Counted from the first letter of the stretch, positions 1-8,454 are shown. The stretch: DNA of 47,074 bases from Geodermatophilaceae bacterium (GCA_013812145.1 JACCTY010000101.1:1-47074); one strand, 5' to 3'. Translations and numbers: made by a program. Notes: generated by a model not told the origin, from the letters alone.

Positions 1-1
1 G

Positions 2-619
2 GCCGCTCCCGCGTGGGCGCGGCGGCCGGCTCACACCGGGGCCGCGGTGCACGTCACCGCCCCGTGGACCACCCTGGCCGGGCTGGACGACCAACCGTGC
101 GAGTTGCGCGGATACGGACCGATCACCGCCCAGCTCGCCCGGATCATCGCCGCCGACGCCACCTGGCGGCGGATCCTCACCGACCCGGCCTCGGGCACCG
201 TGCGGGACGTCGGCCGCGCCACCTACACCCCACCGGCGGCCCTCGCCGAGTTCGTCCGGGCCCGAGACGGGCACTGCCGGTTCCCCGGCTGCCGGCACCC
301 AGCCGTCACCCGCGCCGGGCGCCTGGACCTGGACCACACCGAGCCGTTCCCCCGCGGGCCGACCGCGGACTACAACCTCGACACCCTGTGCCGGCACCAC
401 CACCTGATCAAAACCCACACCCACTGGCACGTCCGGCAACGCTGGGAAGGCAGCCTGCTCTGGACCAGCCCCACCGGGCAACGACACCCCACCGAACCCC
501 GACCCGCCGACCACCACCCACCCCTGACCGCAGCCGTATGGCCCGACCAGCCACCCCAACCACCCCCCGAGCCACCCGACCCCGACGACGACTGGGAAAC
601 AGCAGCCGGCGACACTTGA
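2..619 (+). CDS. DUF222/HNH endonuclease-like protein, C-terminal part
   Basis: The frame is open to the left window edge, so the N-terminal DUF222 region is not seen; about 205 codons remain. An HNH module with zinc-finger-like cysteines starts near visible residue 92: CRFPGC, then LDLDH, then YNLDTLCRHHH, giving the Cys, Asp-His, Asn and His positions of the family. The last 40 residues are Pro/Asp-rich and of low complexity. Proteins of this type form multicopy families in actinobacteria (13E12-repeat type in mycobacteria); they are presumed nucleases, but their biological role is not established. It faces the methyltransferase gene tail to tail. The HNH assignment is clear; activity is inference. 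Confidence 0.85.
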   Translation, partial: AAPAWARRPAHTGAAVHVTAPWTTLAGLDDQPCELRGYGPITAQLARIIAADATWRRILTDPASGTVRDVGRATYTPPAALAEFVRARDGHCRFPGCRHPAVTRAGRLDLDHTEPFPRGPTADYNLDTLCRHHHLIKTHTHWHVRQRWEGSLLWTSPTGQRHPTEPRPADHHPPLTAAVWPDQPPQPPPEPPDPDDDWETAAGDT

Positions 620-671
620 TGCTGACCTGGACGGCTGATCGGCTGAGCTGGGACGCGGCGGGCCACGGTCC

Positions 672-1460
672 TCAGCGGCGGTAGGTCAGGTGTAGCAGCG
701 CAGCCACCTGTCGGTAGGGATCGCGGCGGCCAGCTTCCCTTTCGGCTGCCAGCAGCGGCGACAGCTCGTCAAGCGATGGCGCTTCCTCGTCTCGGTGATC
801 GCAGAAGACGCGCACGCCGTACCAAGCCTCCGGTCGCCAGCCGTACGGCGCGAGTGCACGGTCAACGTCATCGGGTGTGTGTGCACGCGCGGTCAGTCCG
901 AGGCGGTTGACATAGGTAGGGTTGTCGAATGCGTTGAGGGCCTGCTGCCAGTGGCCTCTGAGCCCGTCACGCATCGCGGTGGCGAGCCCGTTGCGGACCA
1001 GCAGCGAGAGGGTTGCCTCCGGGGCGGCTACCTGGGAAAGGGCGCCCAGCATCGGCGAGGTGTCCTCGAAGTACATCAGCACGCCGTGGCAGACGACGAC
1101 ATCGAACAGACCGGTTGTCAGCTCGGGTGCCGCCTCGCCGGGTCCCTGAAGGACGTGCACTCTGGAACGGACGTCAGCCGGCTCCGCGGCCAGGTCGGTC
1201 TCGAATCGGGCCAACAGATCCGAGGAGATGTCCAGGCCAGTGACGTCGTGCCCGGATCGGGCCAGGAGCAGAGCCTGAGTGCCCTGACCACAGCCCACGT
1301 CGAGCACGCGAGCCCGGCGCCACCCGTGTCGGTCCAGGGTCTCGGTCAGCTGAGCAGCCACGACCTGTTGCCGGACCACATCCCGCAGCCTGCCGAGCAC
1401 GCTGATCCACTGATCAACTCCGTCGAGAAAGACAGTGTTGGGATCGGATGGCTCGGCCAT
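672..1460 (-). CDS. SAM-dependent class I methyltransferase
   Basis: A 262-residue Rossmann-fold methyltransferase. Motif I is VLDVGCGQG near residues 52-60, followed by an acidic residue after the second strand (VTGLDIS), and a later motif DVVVCHGVLMYFED. The layout resembles the SmtA/CmoM group of small-molecule or tRNA-modifying methyltransferases, but the substrate cannot be read from sequence. I chose the ATG at 1460 because AAGGA lies about 8 nt upstream; an in-frame ATG at 1505 would add 15 residues with no obvious ribosome site. It is divergent from the SOS-controlled DnaE2 operon, with about 100 bp to the SOS box. A paralogue is encoded at 9315-10061, with the same C-terminal pattern ending in a GVRV stretch. 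Confidence 0.85.
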   Translation of the reverse strand: MAEPSDPNTVFLDGVDQWISVLGRLRDVVRQQVVAAQLTETLDRHGWRRARVLDVGCGQGTQALLLARSGHDVTGLDISSDLLARFETDLAAEPADVRSRVHVLQGPGEAAPELTTGLFDVVVCHGVLMYFEDTSPMLGALSQVAAPEATLSLLVRNGLATAMRDGLRGHWQQALNAFDNPTYVNRLGLTARAHTPDDVDRALAPYGWRPEAWYGVRVFCDHRDEEAPSLDELSPLLAAEREAGRRDPYRQVAALLHLTYRR

Positions 1461-1542
1461 GCGCTCATCCTTCCGAGGCGAAATATCGGCTTCGCCCTTG
1501 CCCATGCCCGCTGGTGTTGACGGTTCTGTCGGTGCCGGGGTT

Positions 1543-1548
1543 TACTAT
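1543..1548 (+). promoter_or_regulatory. Candidate -10 hexamer (TACTAT) of the DnaE2 operon
   Basis: TACTAT fits the actinobacterial TANNNT -10 consensus. A TTGACG lies at 1517-1522, giving a 20-bp spacer, which is longer than ideal. The predicted start of transcription, near 1555, falls on the left edge of the SOS box. The inference rests on this arrangement and on the matching layout upstream of dinB. Confidence 0.5.
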
Positions 1549-1553
1549 TCACT

Positions 1554-1575
1554 CATTCGAACGCATGTTCGAATG
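1554..1575. promoter_or_regulatory. LexA-binding SOS box, perfect palindrome
   Basis: The arms CATTCGAAC and GTTCGAATG are exact reverse complements around the spacer GCAT. The core matches the actinobacterial/Bacillus-type LexA consensus TCGAAC-N4-GTTCGA at every defined base. It overlaps the predicted transcription start of the DUF6504-HEPN-DnaE2 operon, a position suited to repression. The divergent methyltransferase might also be affected. Confidence 0.9.
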
Positions 1576-1753
1576 CTTGCCCGGAGCGGTGGCCGTCGCG
1601 AAGCCGTTGTTCCGGCAGGACAGGGACCAGGCTGTGGCCGGTCTGGTTCCGCTGGCGAGGACGCTCGCCGGAGGCAGCGGGTCTCGACCCCCGCTGTCTC
1701 CGCAGGGCGCTCACTGGTTCGGCGGTGCAGGGAAAGCGTCGCCGGACCAGTGA
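1565..1753 (+). CDS. Possible 62-codon leader ORF in the SOS operon
   Basis: The stretch 1461-1786 holds no recognised gene apart from the SOS promoter. Inside it an ATG at 1565, within the SOS box, opens a 62-residue frame whose third codon positions are about 79% G or C, lower than the neighbouring real genes. I see no Shine-Dalgarno site and recognise no family. If transcription starts near 1555 the ATG would sit about 10 nt into the RNA. It could equally be untranslated leader sequence. Confidence 0.2.
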   Translation: MFECLPGAVAVAKPLFRQDRDQAVAGLVPLARTLAGGSGSRPPLSPQGAHWFGGAGKASPDQ

Positions 1754-1786
1754 TCCCTGGCAGCCCGCCATCGGTGAGGAGGACGT

Positions 1787-2140
1787 GTGACCAGGCTGCA
1801 CGCCGACAACATCGACGTCGAGCGCGGCATTGTGTATATCGGCGTCGGCAGCGGTGTGGAGCGGGTGGAGGGACCGGCCAGGTTTAGCTGGGATCAGCGG
1901 TCGTACGTCGTTGACTCCGTGCTCGACCACTGGGTGGAGGCCGGAAACTGGTGGCGCCGGACCGGTGGTCCCCAAACCGGACCCGGCGTCGCGGCGCTCG
2001 GGGTCGACGACGGCGAACGGGAGGTGTGGCGGGTAGAGGCTCGACGGGTATCTGCCGGGCGGGACTGCCCGGTGGGGGTCTTTGATCTGAACTTCGACTG
2101 GAGCGCGGGGCGATGGTTATTGATTCGCGTGCACGACTGA
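1787..2140 (+). CDS. DUF6504 family protein
   Basis: A 117-residue protein resembling the DUF6504 family, small actinobacterial proteins often coded beside translesion polymerase genes. Visible family-like features are an N-terminal beta-rich part, the block VLDHWVEAGNWW (about residues 45-56), a REVWRVEA strand and a C-terminal FDWSAGRWLLIRVHD. The start is GTG with a strong GAGGAGG ribosome site 4 nt upstream. It is the first confident gene after the SOS box and overlaps the HEPN gene by 28 bp, which argues for translational coupling. No catalytic residues are recognisable. By gene order it may be an accessory factor in DnaE2-dependent mutagenic repair; that is inference. Confidence 0.7.
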   Translation: MTRLHADNIDVERGIVYIGVGSGVERVEGPARFSWDQRSYVVDSVLDHWVEAGNWWRRTGGPQTGPGVAALGVDDGEREVWRVEARRVSAGRDCPVGVFDLNFDWSAGRWLLIRVHD

Positions 2141-2595
2141 CTCGGCGACAGCCGGCTCAACTCGCGCCGCTGCGGCCGAGCAGGACGGTGTCGCAGCCCG
2201 CGCTTGATCTGCTCGGTCAGGCGCAGGCCGGCTTGGCCGAGGCCGCCCAGTTGCGTCCAGCCGGTGAGCGGTATGCCAGGGCGCACCTGGCCGCGCTGCG
2301 CGGGGCGGCGGCGGTGCTGGCTGCGCGGGCACATCCGGACACCCATTCAGGCACTGGAGCGGTACGGCGACGCCGGCTGCGCAGCGCCTGGGATCTGCTC
2401 TGCGAGGTCGCCCCAGAGATGGGGGAGTGGGCGGCGTTCTTCGCAGCAGGTGCGGCTAAACGTGCGGCGGCTGAGGCGGGGGTGTCCCGGGCGGTCACCG
2501 ATCGGGAGGCCGACGACCTGGTCCGGGACGTCGAGACGTTCCTCGCCGTCGTGGCCACCACCGTCGGATCGCGAGAAGGTGCCGAAGGTGGCTGA
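2113..2595 (+). CDS. SAV_6107-type HEPN domain protein
   Basis: A 160-residue, almost all-helical protein. Blocks AERYARAHLAALRGAAAVLA-like (central helix), LLCEVAPEMGEWAAFFA and the tail TDREADDLVRDVETFLA fit the actinobacterial SAV_6107 HEPN family. HEPN domains occur in many RNases and in nucleotidyltransferase partners; the RNase-type RxxxxH motif is not obvious here, so I would not claim RNase activity. The gene overlaps DUF6504 upstream by 28 bp and dnaE2 downstream by 8 bp, so it is embedded in the SOS operon and is probably co-translated with the polymerase. The ATG at 2113 is chosen because of GGAGCG about 9 nt upstream. Confidence 0.75.
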   Translation: MVIDSRARLTRRQPAQLAPLRPSRTVSQPALDLLGQAQAGLAEAAQLRPAGERYARAHLAALRGAAAVLAARAHPDTHSGTGAVRRRRLRSAWDLLCEVAPEMGEWAAFFAAGAAKRAAAEAGVSRAVTDREADDLVRDVETFLAVVATTVGSREGAEGG

Positions 2596-5500
2596 CCCGT
2601 TCGTGCATCTGCACGTCGCCTCCGGGTACTCGCTGCGCTACGGCGCCAGCCACCCGGCGACACTGGTCGCCCGGGCGGCCGAGCATGGGATGGACACCCT
2701 GGCGCTCACCGACCGGGACGGCCTCTACGGCGCGGTGAAGTTCGTCAAGTCCTGTCGCAGCGCCGGGATCAGGCCGGTCTTTGGGGTGGACTTGGCGGTC
2801 CGCCCGGCCACCCACCCGGCGCTGCAGGCTGGGCCGGCCCGCAAGACCCCTGCGCGGGGCGGGGTCAGCGTGGACCCTCGGCTGCCCCGGGTCACCCTGC
2901 TGGCGCGTACCGGAAAAGGTTGGGCCTCGCTGGCCCGGCTGGTCAGCGCTACCCACCTCGGCGGGGAGCGGGGCACCCCGGTGAGCAGTCTCGATCTCAT
3001 CGCCGAGCACTCCGCGGACGTGCTGGTTCTGCTCGGCCCGGAATCCGAGCTCGGCCGGGCGCTGGCCGACCGGCGTCCCGACCTGGCCCGGGCGCACCTG
3101 GCGAGGTGGCGGGAGGCGCTGGGCCGCCACCAGGTGCTCGCCGAGGTGGTGCACCACCGGGCCAGAGGCGACCGGGTACGTGCCAGCGCGCTGCTGGGCT
3201 TTGCCGCCGAGCAGCGGCTGCCCGCCGTGCTGACCAATGCGGTGCGCTACGCCGAGCCGCACCAGGCACCGATTGCCGATGTGCTGGACTCCGCCCGCCG
3301 GCTCGTCCCGCTCGACGCCCGGCACATCGACCGGCGCAACGCCGAGGGATACCTGAAGTCGGGCAAGCAGATGGCTGAGGTCGCCGAGGAGGTGGTCGGA
3401 CCGGACCGGGACGCCGCCCGACGATTGCTGGCCGCCACCCGGCGGGTGGCCGACCGCTGCGCGGTCGATCCCAGGCGTGATCTGGGGATCGGGGACGTGC
3501 ACTTTCCGGAGCTGTCGGTCGGCCATGCAGCGGCCACCCCCGAGAAGGTGCTGCGACTGCGCTGCGAGGCGGGCCTTGGCCGCCGGAACATGACGCCGAA
3601 CGACGTCGTACGCCGTCGGCTGGACGACGAGCTGAACGTCATCAAAACGCGGGGCTACCCGGCGTACTTCCTCACCGTCGCCGACGTGACCGACCTGATC
3701 CGGACAATGGGAGTCCGGGTGGCGGCGCGGGGGTCGGGTGCGGGCAGCCTGGTCAACTACCTGCTCGGGATCTCCGACATCGACCCGATCCGGCACCGGC
3801 TGCTGATGGAGCGGTTCCTGTCCCCGCTGCGGCAGGCGCTGCCCGACATCGATGTGGACGTGGAGTCCGCCCGCCGGATGGAGGTGTACGACGCCATCCT
3901 CGACCGGTTCGGGGGCGAGCGGTGCACCTGCGTGTCGATGATGGACACCTACCGGGTCCGGCACGCCATCCGCGACGTCGGCGCGGCGCTGGGCATGCCG
4001 CTCGGGGAGATCGACACGATCGCCAAGGCGTTCCCGCACATCCGGGCCAACCAGGTCAAGGCGGCGTTGCGCGACCTGCCGGAATTGCAGGCCAGCGGTC
4101 TCGGCCAGGACCAGCTGGCGGTGCTCTTCGACCTGGTCGAACGGCTGGACGGCCTGCCGCGCCACATCGCCCTGCACCCGTGCGGGGTGCTCCTGTCCGA
4201 TGCCACCCTGCTGGACCGCACGCCGGTGGAGGCCAGCTACCTCGGCTACCCGATGAGCCAGTTCGACAAGGACGACGTCGAGGATCTCGGGTTGCTCAAG
4301 CTGGACGTGCTCGGCATCCGCATGCAGTCGGCGATGGCCTACGCGATGGACGAGGTGGCCCGCGTCGACGGGCACCGGCCCGACGTCGACACCGCGCCGC
4401 TGGACGACCCGGCGACGTACGGGCTGATCCAGTCCACCCGGACGCTGGGGTGCTTCCAGATCGAGTCGCCCGGCCAGCGCGAACTGGTCGGCAAGTTCTC
4501 GCCGGAGAACTTCACCGACATCATCATCGACATCTCGCTGTTCCGACCCGGTCCGGTCAAGAGCGACATGGTCACGCCGTTCCTGCGCGCCCGGCACGGC
4601 TGGAACGAGACCGAGTACCCGCACCCGGATCTCGAGGACGCCCTGGCCGAGACGTATGGCGTGGTCGTCTTCCACGAACAGGTGCTGGAGATCGTCGCGG
4701 TGCTCACCGGCGTGAGCCTGGCCGAGGCCGACGAGGTACGCCGGGCGCTCGGCGAGTTCGACGCGCACGCCGAGGTCAAGGCCTGGTTCATCCCGGCCGC
4801 GCTCGGCCACGGCTACCCGCTCGACGTGGTGAACCAGGCCTGGAAGGTGCTCGCCGCGTTCGCCTCGTTCGGGTTCTGCAAGGCGCACGCGGCGGCGTTC
4901 GCGCTCCCGACGTACCAGTCGGCGTGGCTCAAGGCGCACCACACCGCGGCTTTTCTCGCCGGCGTGCTCACCCACGACCCGGGCATGTACCCCAAACGGC
5001 TGATCCTCGACGACGCCCGCAACTTCGGGATCGCGATCCTCCCGCTGGACGTCAACGCCTCCGACGAGTCCTACCGCATCGAGCGCGTCTCCGACGGTGA
5101 GGACACAGCAGGACCGGAGCCGGCGGAGGCGCGCGGGGAACACCGCGTTGAGAAGCCTGACCCGCGGCGCTACGGCATCCGGCTGTCGCTGACCGACGTC
5201 AAGGGCATCACCGCGGCCGAGGTCACAAGGATCGTGGCCGGCCGTCCGTACGCGACGCTGTCGGACTTCTGGCACCGCGCCGGGGTGTCCCGTCCGATCG
5301 CTGAGCGGCTGGTGCTCGCCGGCGGGTTCGACTCGGCGTACGGGATCGGGTCGAGGATGCCGGTACGCCGAAGTGGCAGGGTCACCCGCCGGGACCTGCT
5401 GCTGCAGGTGGCCGAGCTCGACGCCTGGAGCCGGGCCGCCGCCCGCGCCGACCGGGCGCTGACCCCTCGTCAGCGTTCCGCCCGCCGACCCGCCGCCGAA

Positions 5501-6289
5501 ACACCGGACGGTCTGACGGTGCGGGATGCTGCGGCGCGGCAGTCACGTGCCACCGCAGCGGTCGCCCCGCAGTCGGTGCAGCTCGCGTTGGATCTCAGCG
5601 CTGACGCCGACTCGGGTGAACGTCGCTCGGGGCTGCCGGAGATGACCGAGTCCGAGCTGGTCCGGGCCGAGCTGGAGATCCTGGGACTCGACGCCAGCCG
5701 GCACATCGTGGAGTTCTACTCGCCGTTCCTCGGCGCCTTGGGGGTGGTCCGCTCCCGCGACCTGCTCGGTTGCCGGAGCCAGGCCGAGATCCTCGTCGCC
5801 GGGGTGAAGGTGGCCACTCAGACGCCGCCGGTGCGCTCCGGACGCCGGGTGGTGTTCGTGACCCTGGACGACTCCACCGGCCCGGTCGACGCGACGTTCT
5901 TCGAGGATGTGCAGGGACCGTACGCGATGACGGTGTTTCACTCCTGGCTGCTGGTCATCCGCGGCGTGGTCCGCCGAACCGGGCGGCGGGGGATCTCGCT
6001 GCGGGCAACCGGCTGCTGGGAGCTCCCGGCGCTTCGGGAGACCTGGGAATCCGCCGGAATGCCCGCCGTGTGGCAGGCGATGGAGGCGCAGTCCGCGGCC
6101 CTCACCGAGCAGGCGCTGCAGGGCGCGGCGGCCAGCCATTCCTCCCGGCCGGTGATCGCCCGTCCAGTGCTCGTTCACCCGTCGGGGTTCCGGATGTCGC
6201 CGTACGCCGACCTGAAGCCGGCCGGGGACAGCAGCAAGACGGTCCCGCGCAAGCTCTGGCACGCCAGCCCCGGTAGCTCCGGGCACTGA
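2588..6289 (+). CDS. dnaE2: Error-prone DNA polymerase III alpha subunit DnaE2
   Basis: C-family DNA polymerase of the DnaE2 type, involved in translesion synthesis and SOS mutagenesis. The N-terminal PHP domain begins at once (FVHLHVASGYSLRYG), as is typical of DnaE2. The polymerase catalytic Asp pair is in PDIDVDVES (D422, D424) and the third Asp is in LLKLDVLG (D573), so the active site looks intact. A helix-hairpin-helix region and an OB fold (ILVAGVKVATQ, then VVFVTLDDSTG) follow. I chose the GTG at 2588, where homology begins; the frame extends further upstream only inside the HEPN gene. At 1233 residues it is longer than the usual roughly 1080, with acidic or basic inserts after the HhH-preceding region and an extended tail. 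It is SOS-regulated through the box at 1554. No ImuB gene is in the window. Confidence 0.95.
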   Translation: MADPFVHLHVASGYSLRYGASHPATLVARAAEHGMDTLALTDRDGLYGAVKFVKSCRSAGIRPVFGVDLAVRPATHPALQAGPARKTPARGGVSVDPRLPRVTLLARTGKGWASLARLVSATHLGGERGTPVSSLDLIAEHSADVLVLLGPESELGRALADRRPDLARAHLARWREALGRHQVLAEVVHHRARGDRVRASALLGFAAEQRLPAVLTNAVRYAEPHQAPIADVLDSARRLVPLDARHIDRRNAEGYLKSGKQMAEVAEEVVGPDRDAARRLLAATRRVADRCAVDPRRDLGIGDVHFPELSVGHAAATPEKVLRLRCEAGLGRRNMTPNDVVRRRLDDELNVIKTRGYPAYFLTVADVTDLIRTMGVRVAARGSGAGSLVNYLLGISDIDPIRHRLLMERFLSPLRQALPDIDVDVESARRMEVYDAILDRFGGERCTCVSMMDTYRVRHAIRDVGAALGMPLGEIDTIAKAFPHIRANQVKAALRDLPELQASGLGQDQLAVLFDLVERLDGLPRHIALHPCGVLLSDATLLDRTPVEASYLGYPMSQFDKDDVEDLGLLKLDVLGIRMQSAMAYAMDEVARVDGHRPDVDTAPLDDPATYGLIQSTRTLGCFQIESPGQRELVGKFSPENFTDIIIDISLFRPGPVKSDMVTPFLRARHGWNETEYPHPDLEDALAETYGVVVFHEQVLEIVAVLTGVSLAEADEVRRALGEFDAHAEVKAWFIPAALGHGYPLDVVNQAWKVLAAFASFGFCKAHAAAFALPTYQSAWLKAHHTAAFLAGVLTHDPGMYPKRLILDDARNFGIAILPLDVNASDESYRIERVSDGEDTAGPEPAEARGEHRVEKPDPRRYGIRLSLTDVKGITAAEVTRIVAGRPYATLSDFWHRAGVSRPIAERLVLAGGFDSAYGIGSRMPVRRSGRVTRRDLLLQVAELDAWSRAAARADRALTPRQRSARRPAAETPDGLTVRDAAARQSRATAAVAPQSVQLALDLSADADSGERRSGLPEMTESELVRAELEILGLDASRHIVEFYSPFLGALGVVRSRDLLGCRSQAEILVAGVKVATQTPPVRSGRRVVFVTLDDSTGPVDATFFEDVQGPYAMTVFHSWLLVIRGVVRRTGRRGISLRATGCWELPALRETWESAGMPAVWQAMEAQSAALTEQALQGAAASHSSRPVIARPVLVHPSGFRMSPYADLKPAGDSSKTVPRKLWHASPGSSGH

Positions 6290-6294
6290 GTGCA

Positions 6295-6591
6295 TCAGTC
6301 GGATTGGGCCTCGAGCCGGTCGATGAAAGCTCGCGGCGTGAGGATCTGCACCGGAGGATCGGCCAGTTCCGTCAGATCCCGATCCCCCGACACCGCGACG
6401 TACGCCCGACCCGCCACGGCGAGCGCCAGGAGGTAGTCGTCGTCTGGTTCACGGCAAAGGGCTGGCACGGTAGCCGGGTCGGCGAGCACAACCGCCCCTG
6501 CGGCAAGCGCAGTGACGTAGGCGGCCGCCCTTCCCGATGCGGACTGCGTCGCGAACTTGGGTCGGGCGAGCGCGCATCGACGGTTTCCCAC
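6295..6591 (-). pseudogene. PIN-domain toxin remnant, N-terminus lost
   Basis: The 98-residue frame aligns by eye with the second half of PIN-domain toxin proteins (COG1569 type): ALARPKF, then a helical stretch, then REPDDDYLLALAV, VSGDRDLTEL and LTPRAFIDRL. The acidic residues of the C-terminal half (PDDD, GDRD) are present. The first 45-50 residues, which should carry the initial catalytic Asp (VLDxN), are absent upstream in all three frames, so the protein should not be a working RNase. No antitoxin gene is coupled to it on the same strand. It lies convergent to dnaE2, with 5 bp between the stops. Confidence 0.6.
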
Positions 6592-6742
6592 GTCTGTGCA
6601 GCCTCGGCGTCATAGTCCCCGAAGCGCGTGAGATGTAGCCGATTCCGGTCCAGCACCACGTAATACTCGGCTGCGTCAGCCCCGTCAGCTCGCGCAACAC
6701 GAGTCTGGGATCGGACGTGAGCAACTGCATGGATCATGACGC

Positions 6743-6748
6743 TAGCGT
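6743..6748 (+). promoter_or_regulatory. Candidate -10 (TAGCGT) before the antitoxin-like remnant and ThDP gene
   Basis: TAGCGT fits TANNNT and ends 6 nt before the ATG at 6755, the spacing expected of a leaderless mRNA. It probably served the antitoxin gene and may now drive the ThDP-enzyme gene whose start overlaps the remnant. Confidence 0.4.
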
Positions 6749-6754
6749 GCGTGT

Positions 6755-6832
6755 ATGCGGACAACTGTCACGCTGGATCAGGACGTAGCAGCGGGCGAAG
6801 ACCCAGATCCACGATCACTCGAGTCCAGATGA
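6755..6832 (+). pseudogene. VapB-like antitoxin remnant (N-terminal 25 residues)
   Basis: The frame begins MRTTVTLDQDVAAG, the very characteristic N-terminal strand of ribbon-helix-helix VapB/CopG antitoxins, then runs into unrelated sequence and stops after 25 codons. The stop codon overlaps the ATG of the ThDP enzyme (ATGA). A complete antitoxin would be about 70-90 residues, so the rest has been lost, probably by the rearrangement that brought in the ThDP gene. It is on the opposite strand from the PIN remnant, so the two need not come from one toxin-antitoxin pair. Confidence 0.55.
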
Positions 6833-8442
6833 CCGACGGTGTCCTCGCCAGGCGAATCCTCGAGGCCGTCCACGCCGCCCGGGTGGACACCGTGTTCGGG
6901 CTGCCCGGCGTACACAACCTGGCGTTCTGGCGGGAGTCCGGACCTGACCTGCCGCGGATCATGGTGGTCCGGCATGAGCAGACGGCGGTGTACGCCGCCG
7001 ATGGCCTGGCCCGGGCAACCGGTGGTCTCGGGGTCGCCCTCGCGACGACCGGACCGGGTGCGGCCAATGCGGTGGCCGCGTTCGGCGAGGCAGCGGCGTC
7101 CAAGTCCCCGGTGGTTCTGGCGGCCACCGAGATTCCGAGCGCGCTGGCCAAACCGGGAGTCGTCCGCGGCGTCCTGCACGAGTCGGCCGACCAGGCAGCC
7201 CTGTTCGCTCCGCTGGCCAAGGCTGTCTACCGGCCCCGGACGGCCGAGCAAGCGGTGCAGCAGTTCGCGGCCGCGATCCAGACCGCGTTGACGTGTCCCC
7301 GCGGACCGGTCTACCTCGACATCCCGACCGACCTGCTCGCTGAGCCCTCCCCGCCCTGTGTCCCACAGCTCCCGCCGCGTCACACGCCGCAAAAGGCGGA
7401 CGTCGAGAGGCTCGCCGCGGAACTCGCCGCCGCGGAGCGCATCGTGATCTGGGCCGGCGGGGGAGTGATGCAGGCCGATGCGGCACCGGAACTCGGCCGG
7501 CTGGCCGACCTACTGCATTCACCGATCGTCACGAGCTGGGGTGCTCGGGGTGTGCTCCCGCCGGATCATCCGTGGCTGGTCGGCATGCCTGCGCACGAGC
7601 CGGCCGTCGCCGAACTCATCGCCGACGCCGACCTGCTCCTCGCCGTGGGGACCGGCTTCGATGCGACCTCAACCCGCAACTGGACGATGCCGATGCCGGG
7701 CCGACTCGCCTGCGTCAACGTCGAGGCCGCGGAGCTGACCAAGAACTACTCGCCGGATGTCGCGGTGCTCGGCGACGCGAAGCTGGTCCTCGCAGCCGTC
7801 GCGGAACGGATAGGCCAGCGTGCGGAGGTGAACCCGATCGAAGTAGTGAGGGACGCCGTCCGGCAGCGGCTGGTCGACGACCCCGCGGGGCCAGCGCCGC
7901 TGCAGCTGCTGGCTTCCATCGAGGCGGCCGTCGACGAGAAAACGGTCGTCGTAGCCGACATGGCGATCCCGGGATACTGGTGGGCCGGCTACGGACGGGT
8001 GGCCGGGCCGCGGCGGCTGCAGTACCCGATCGGCTGGGGCACCCTCGGTTACGCACTACCGGCAGCGGTCGGAGCCGCGACCACCGGCCGCGTGCTCGTC
8101 GTCTGCGGCGACGGCGGCCTGCTCATGGCTCTCGGCGAACTCGCCACGCTCGCCCAGGAGCACCTGCCGGTCACGATCCTGGTGGTCGACGACGGCGGCT
8201 ACGGCATGCTCCGTTACGACCAGGACCGGCTCGGTGATCCACATCGAGGGGTCGACCTGCACTCGCCGGATTGGTCGCAGCTCGGTTCGGCGTTCGGCAT
8301 CCCCACCGAGATCGTGGCCGACCTCGGCGCACCGCTGGAGCAGGCATTGCGCCGTGGCCTCGCCTCGGGTGGTCCCCGGCTCGTCGCCGTACCGGCCCGG
8401 TTGACGCCACCACGGACGACCTCGCCCCGCTGGGCGGACTGA
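6829..8442 (+). CDS. Thiamine-diphosphate enzyme, acetolactate synthase-like
   Basis: A 537-residue ThDP-dependent enzyme with the three-domain order of the acetolactate synthase/benzoylformate decarboxylase superfamily: pyrimidine-binding domain (1-170) with the activating Glu in [12 protein letters not shown] (E50), central domain (about 185-320), and pyrophosphate-binding domain (about 370-520). The GDG motif is at 427-429, but the usual NN about 26 residues later reads DD ([10 protein letters not shown], 454-455), an acidic variant at the Mg-ligand position. Substrate is unknown; no small regulatory subunit gene (ilvH) is nearby, so a housekeeping IlvB role is unlikely. The start at 6829 is where homology begins; the in-frame codons before it lie in promoter and remnant sequence. 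Confidence 0.85.
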   Translation: MTDGVLARRILEAVHAARVDTVFGLPGVHNLAFWRESGPDLPRIMVVRHEQTAVYAADGLARATGGLGVALATTGPGAANAVAAFGEAAASKSPVVLAATEIPSALAKPGVVRGVLHESADQAALFAPLAKAVYRPRTAEQAVQQFAAAIQTALTCPRGPVYLDIPTDLLAEPSPPCVPQLPPRHTPQKADVERLAAELAAAERIVIWAGGGVMQADAAPELGRLADLLHSPIVTSWGARGVLPPDHPWLVGMPAHEPAVAELIADADLLLAVGTGFDATSTRNWTMPMPGRLACVNVEAAELTKNYSPDVAVLGDAKLVLAAVAERIGQRAEVNPIEVVRDAVRQRLVDDPAGPAPLQLLASIEAAVDEKTVVVADMAIPGYWWAGYGRVAGPRRLQYPIGWGTLGYALPAAVGAATTGRVLVVCGDGGLLMALGELATLAQEHLPVTILVVDDGGYGMLRYDQDRLGDPHRGVDLHSPDWSQLGSAFGIPTEIVADLGAPLEQALRRGLASGGPRLVAVPARLTPPRTTSPRWAD

Positions 8443-8448
8443 CCTGCC

Positions 8449-8454
8449 TACCAT
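8449..8454 (+). promoter_or_regulatory. Candidate -10 (TACCAT) of map
   Basis: TACCAT is followed by exactly 7 nt and then the map ATG at 8462. A GGAGG also sits in those 7 nt, so both a leaderless reading and a conventional ribosome-site reading remain possible. Confidence 0.35.

Noticed and set aside
2204-2587. N-terminal extension of DnaE2
   Set aside because: It is out-of-frame HEPN gene sequence; PHP-domain similarity begins just after the GTG at 2588.
2495-5275. A 926-codon open frame on the minus strand across dnaE2
   Set aside because: It is the antisense shadow of a clearly coding gene, caused by high third-position GC; its translation has low complexity and no domain.
6372-6764. 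A 130-codon minus-strand frame overlapping the PIN remnant
   Set aside because: I looked for the missing PIN N-terminus here (it contains VVLDRNRLHL) but the rest does not fit the PIN fold and the frame differs; not convincing.
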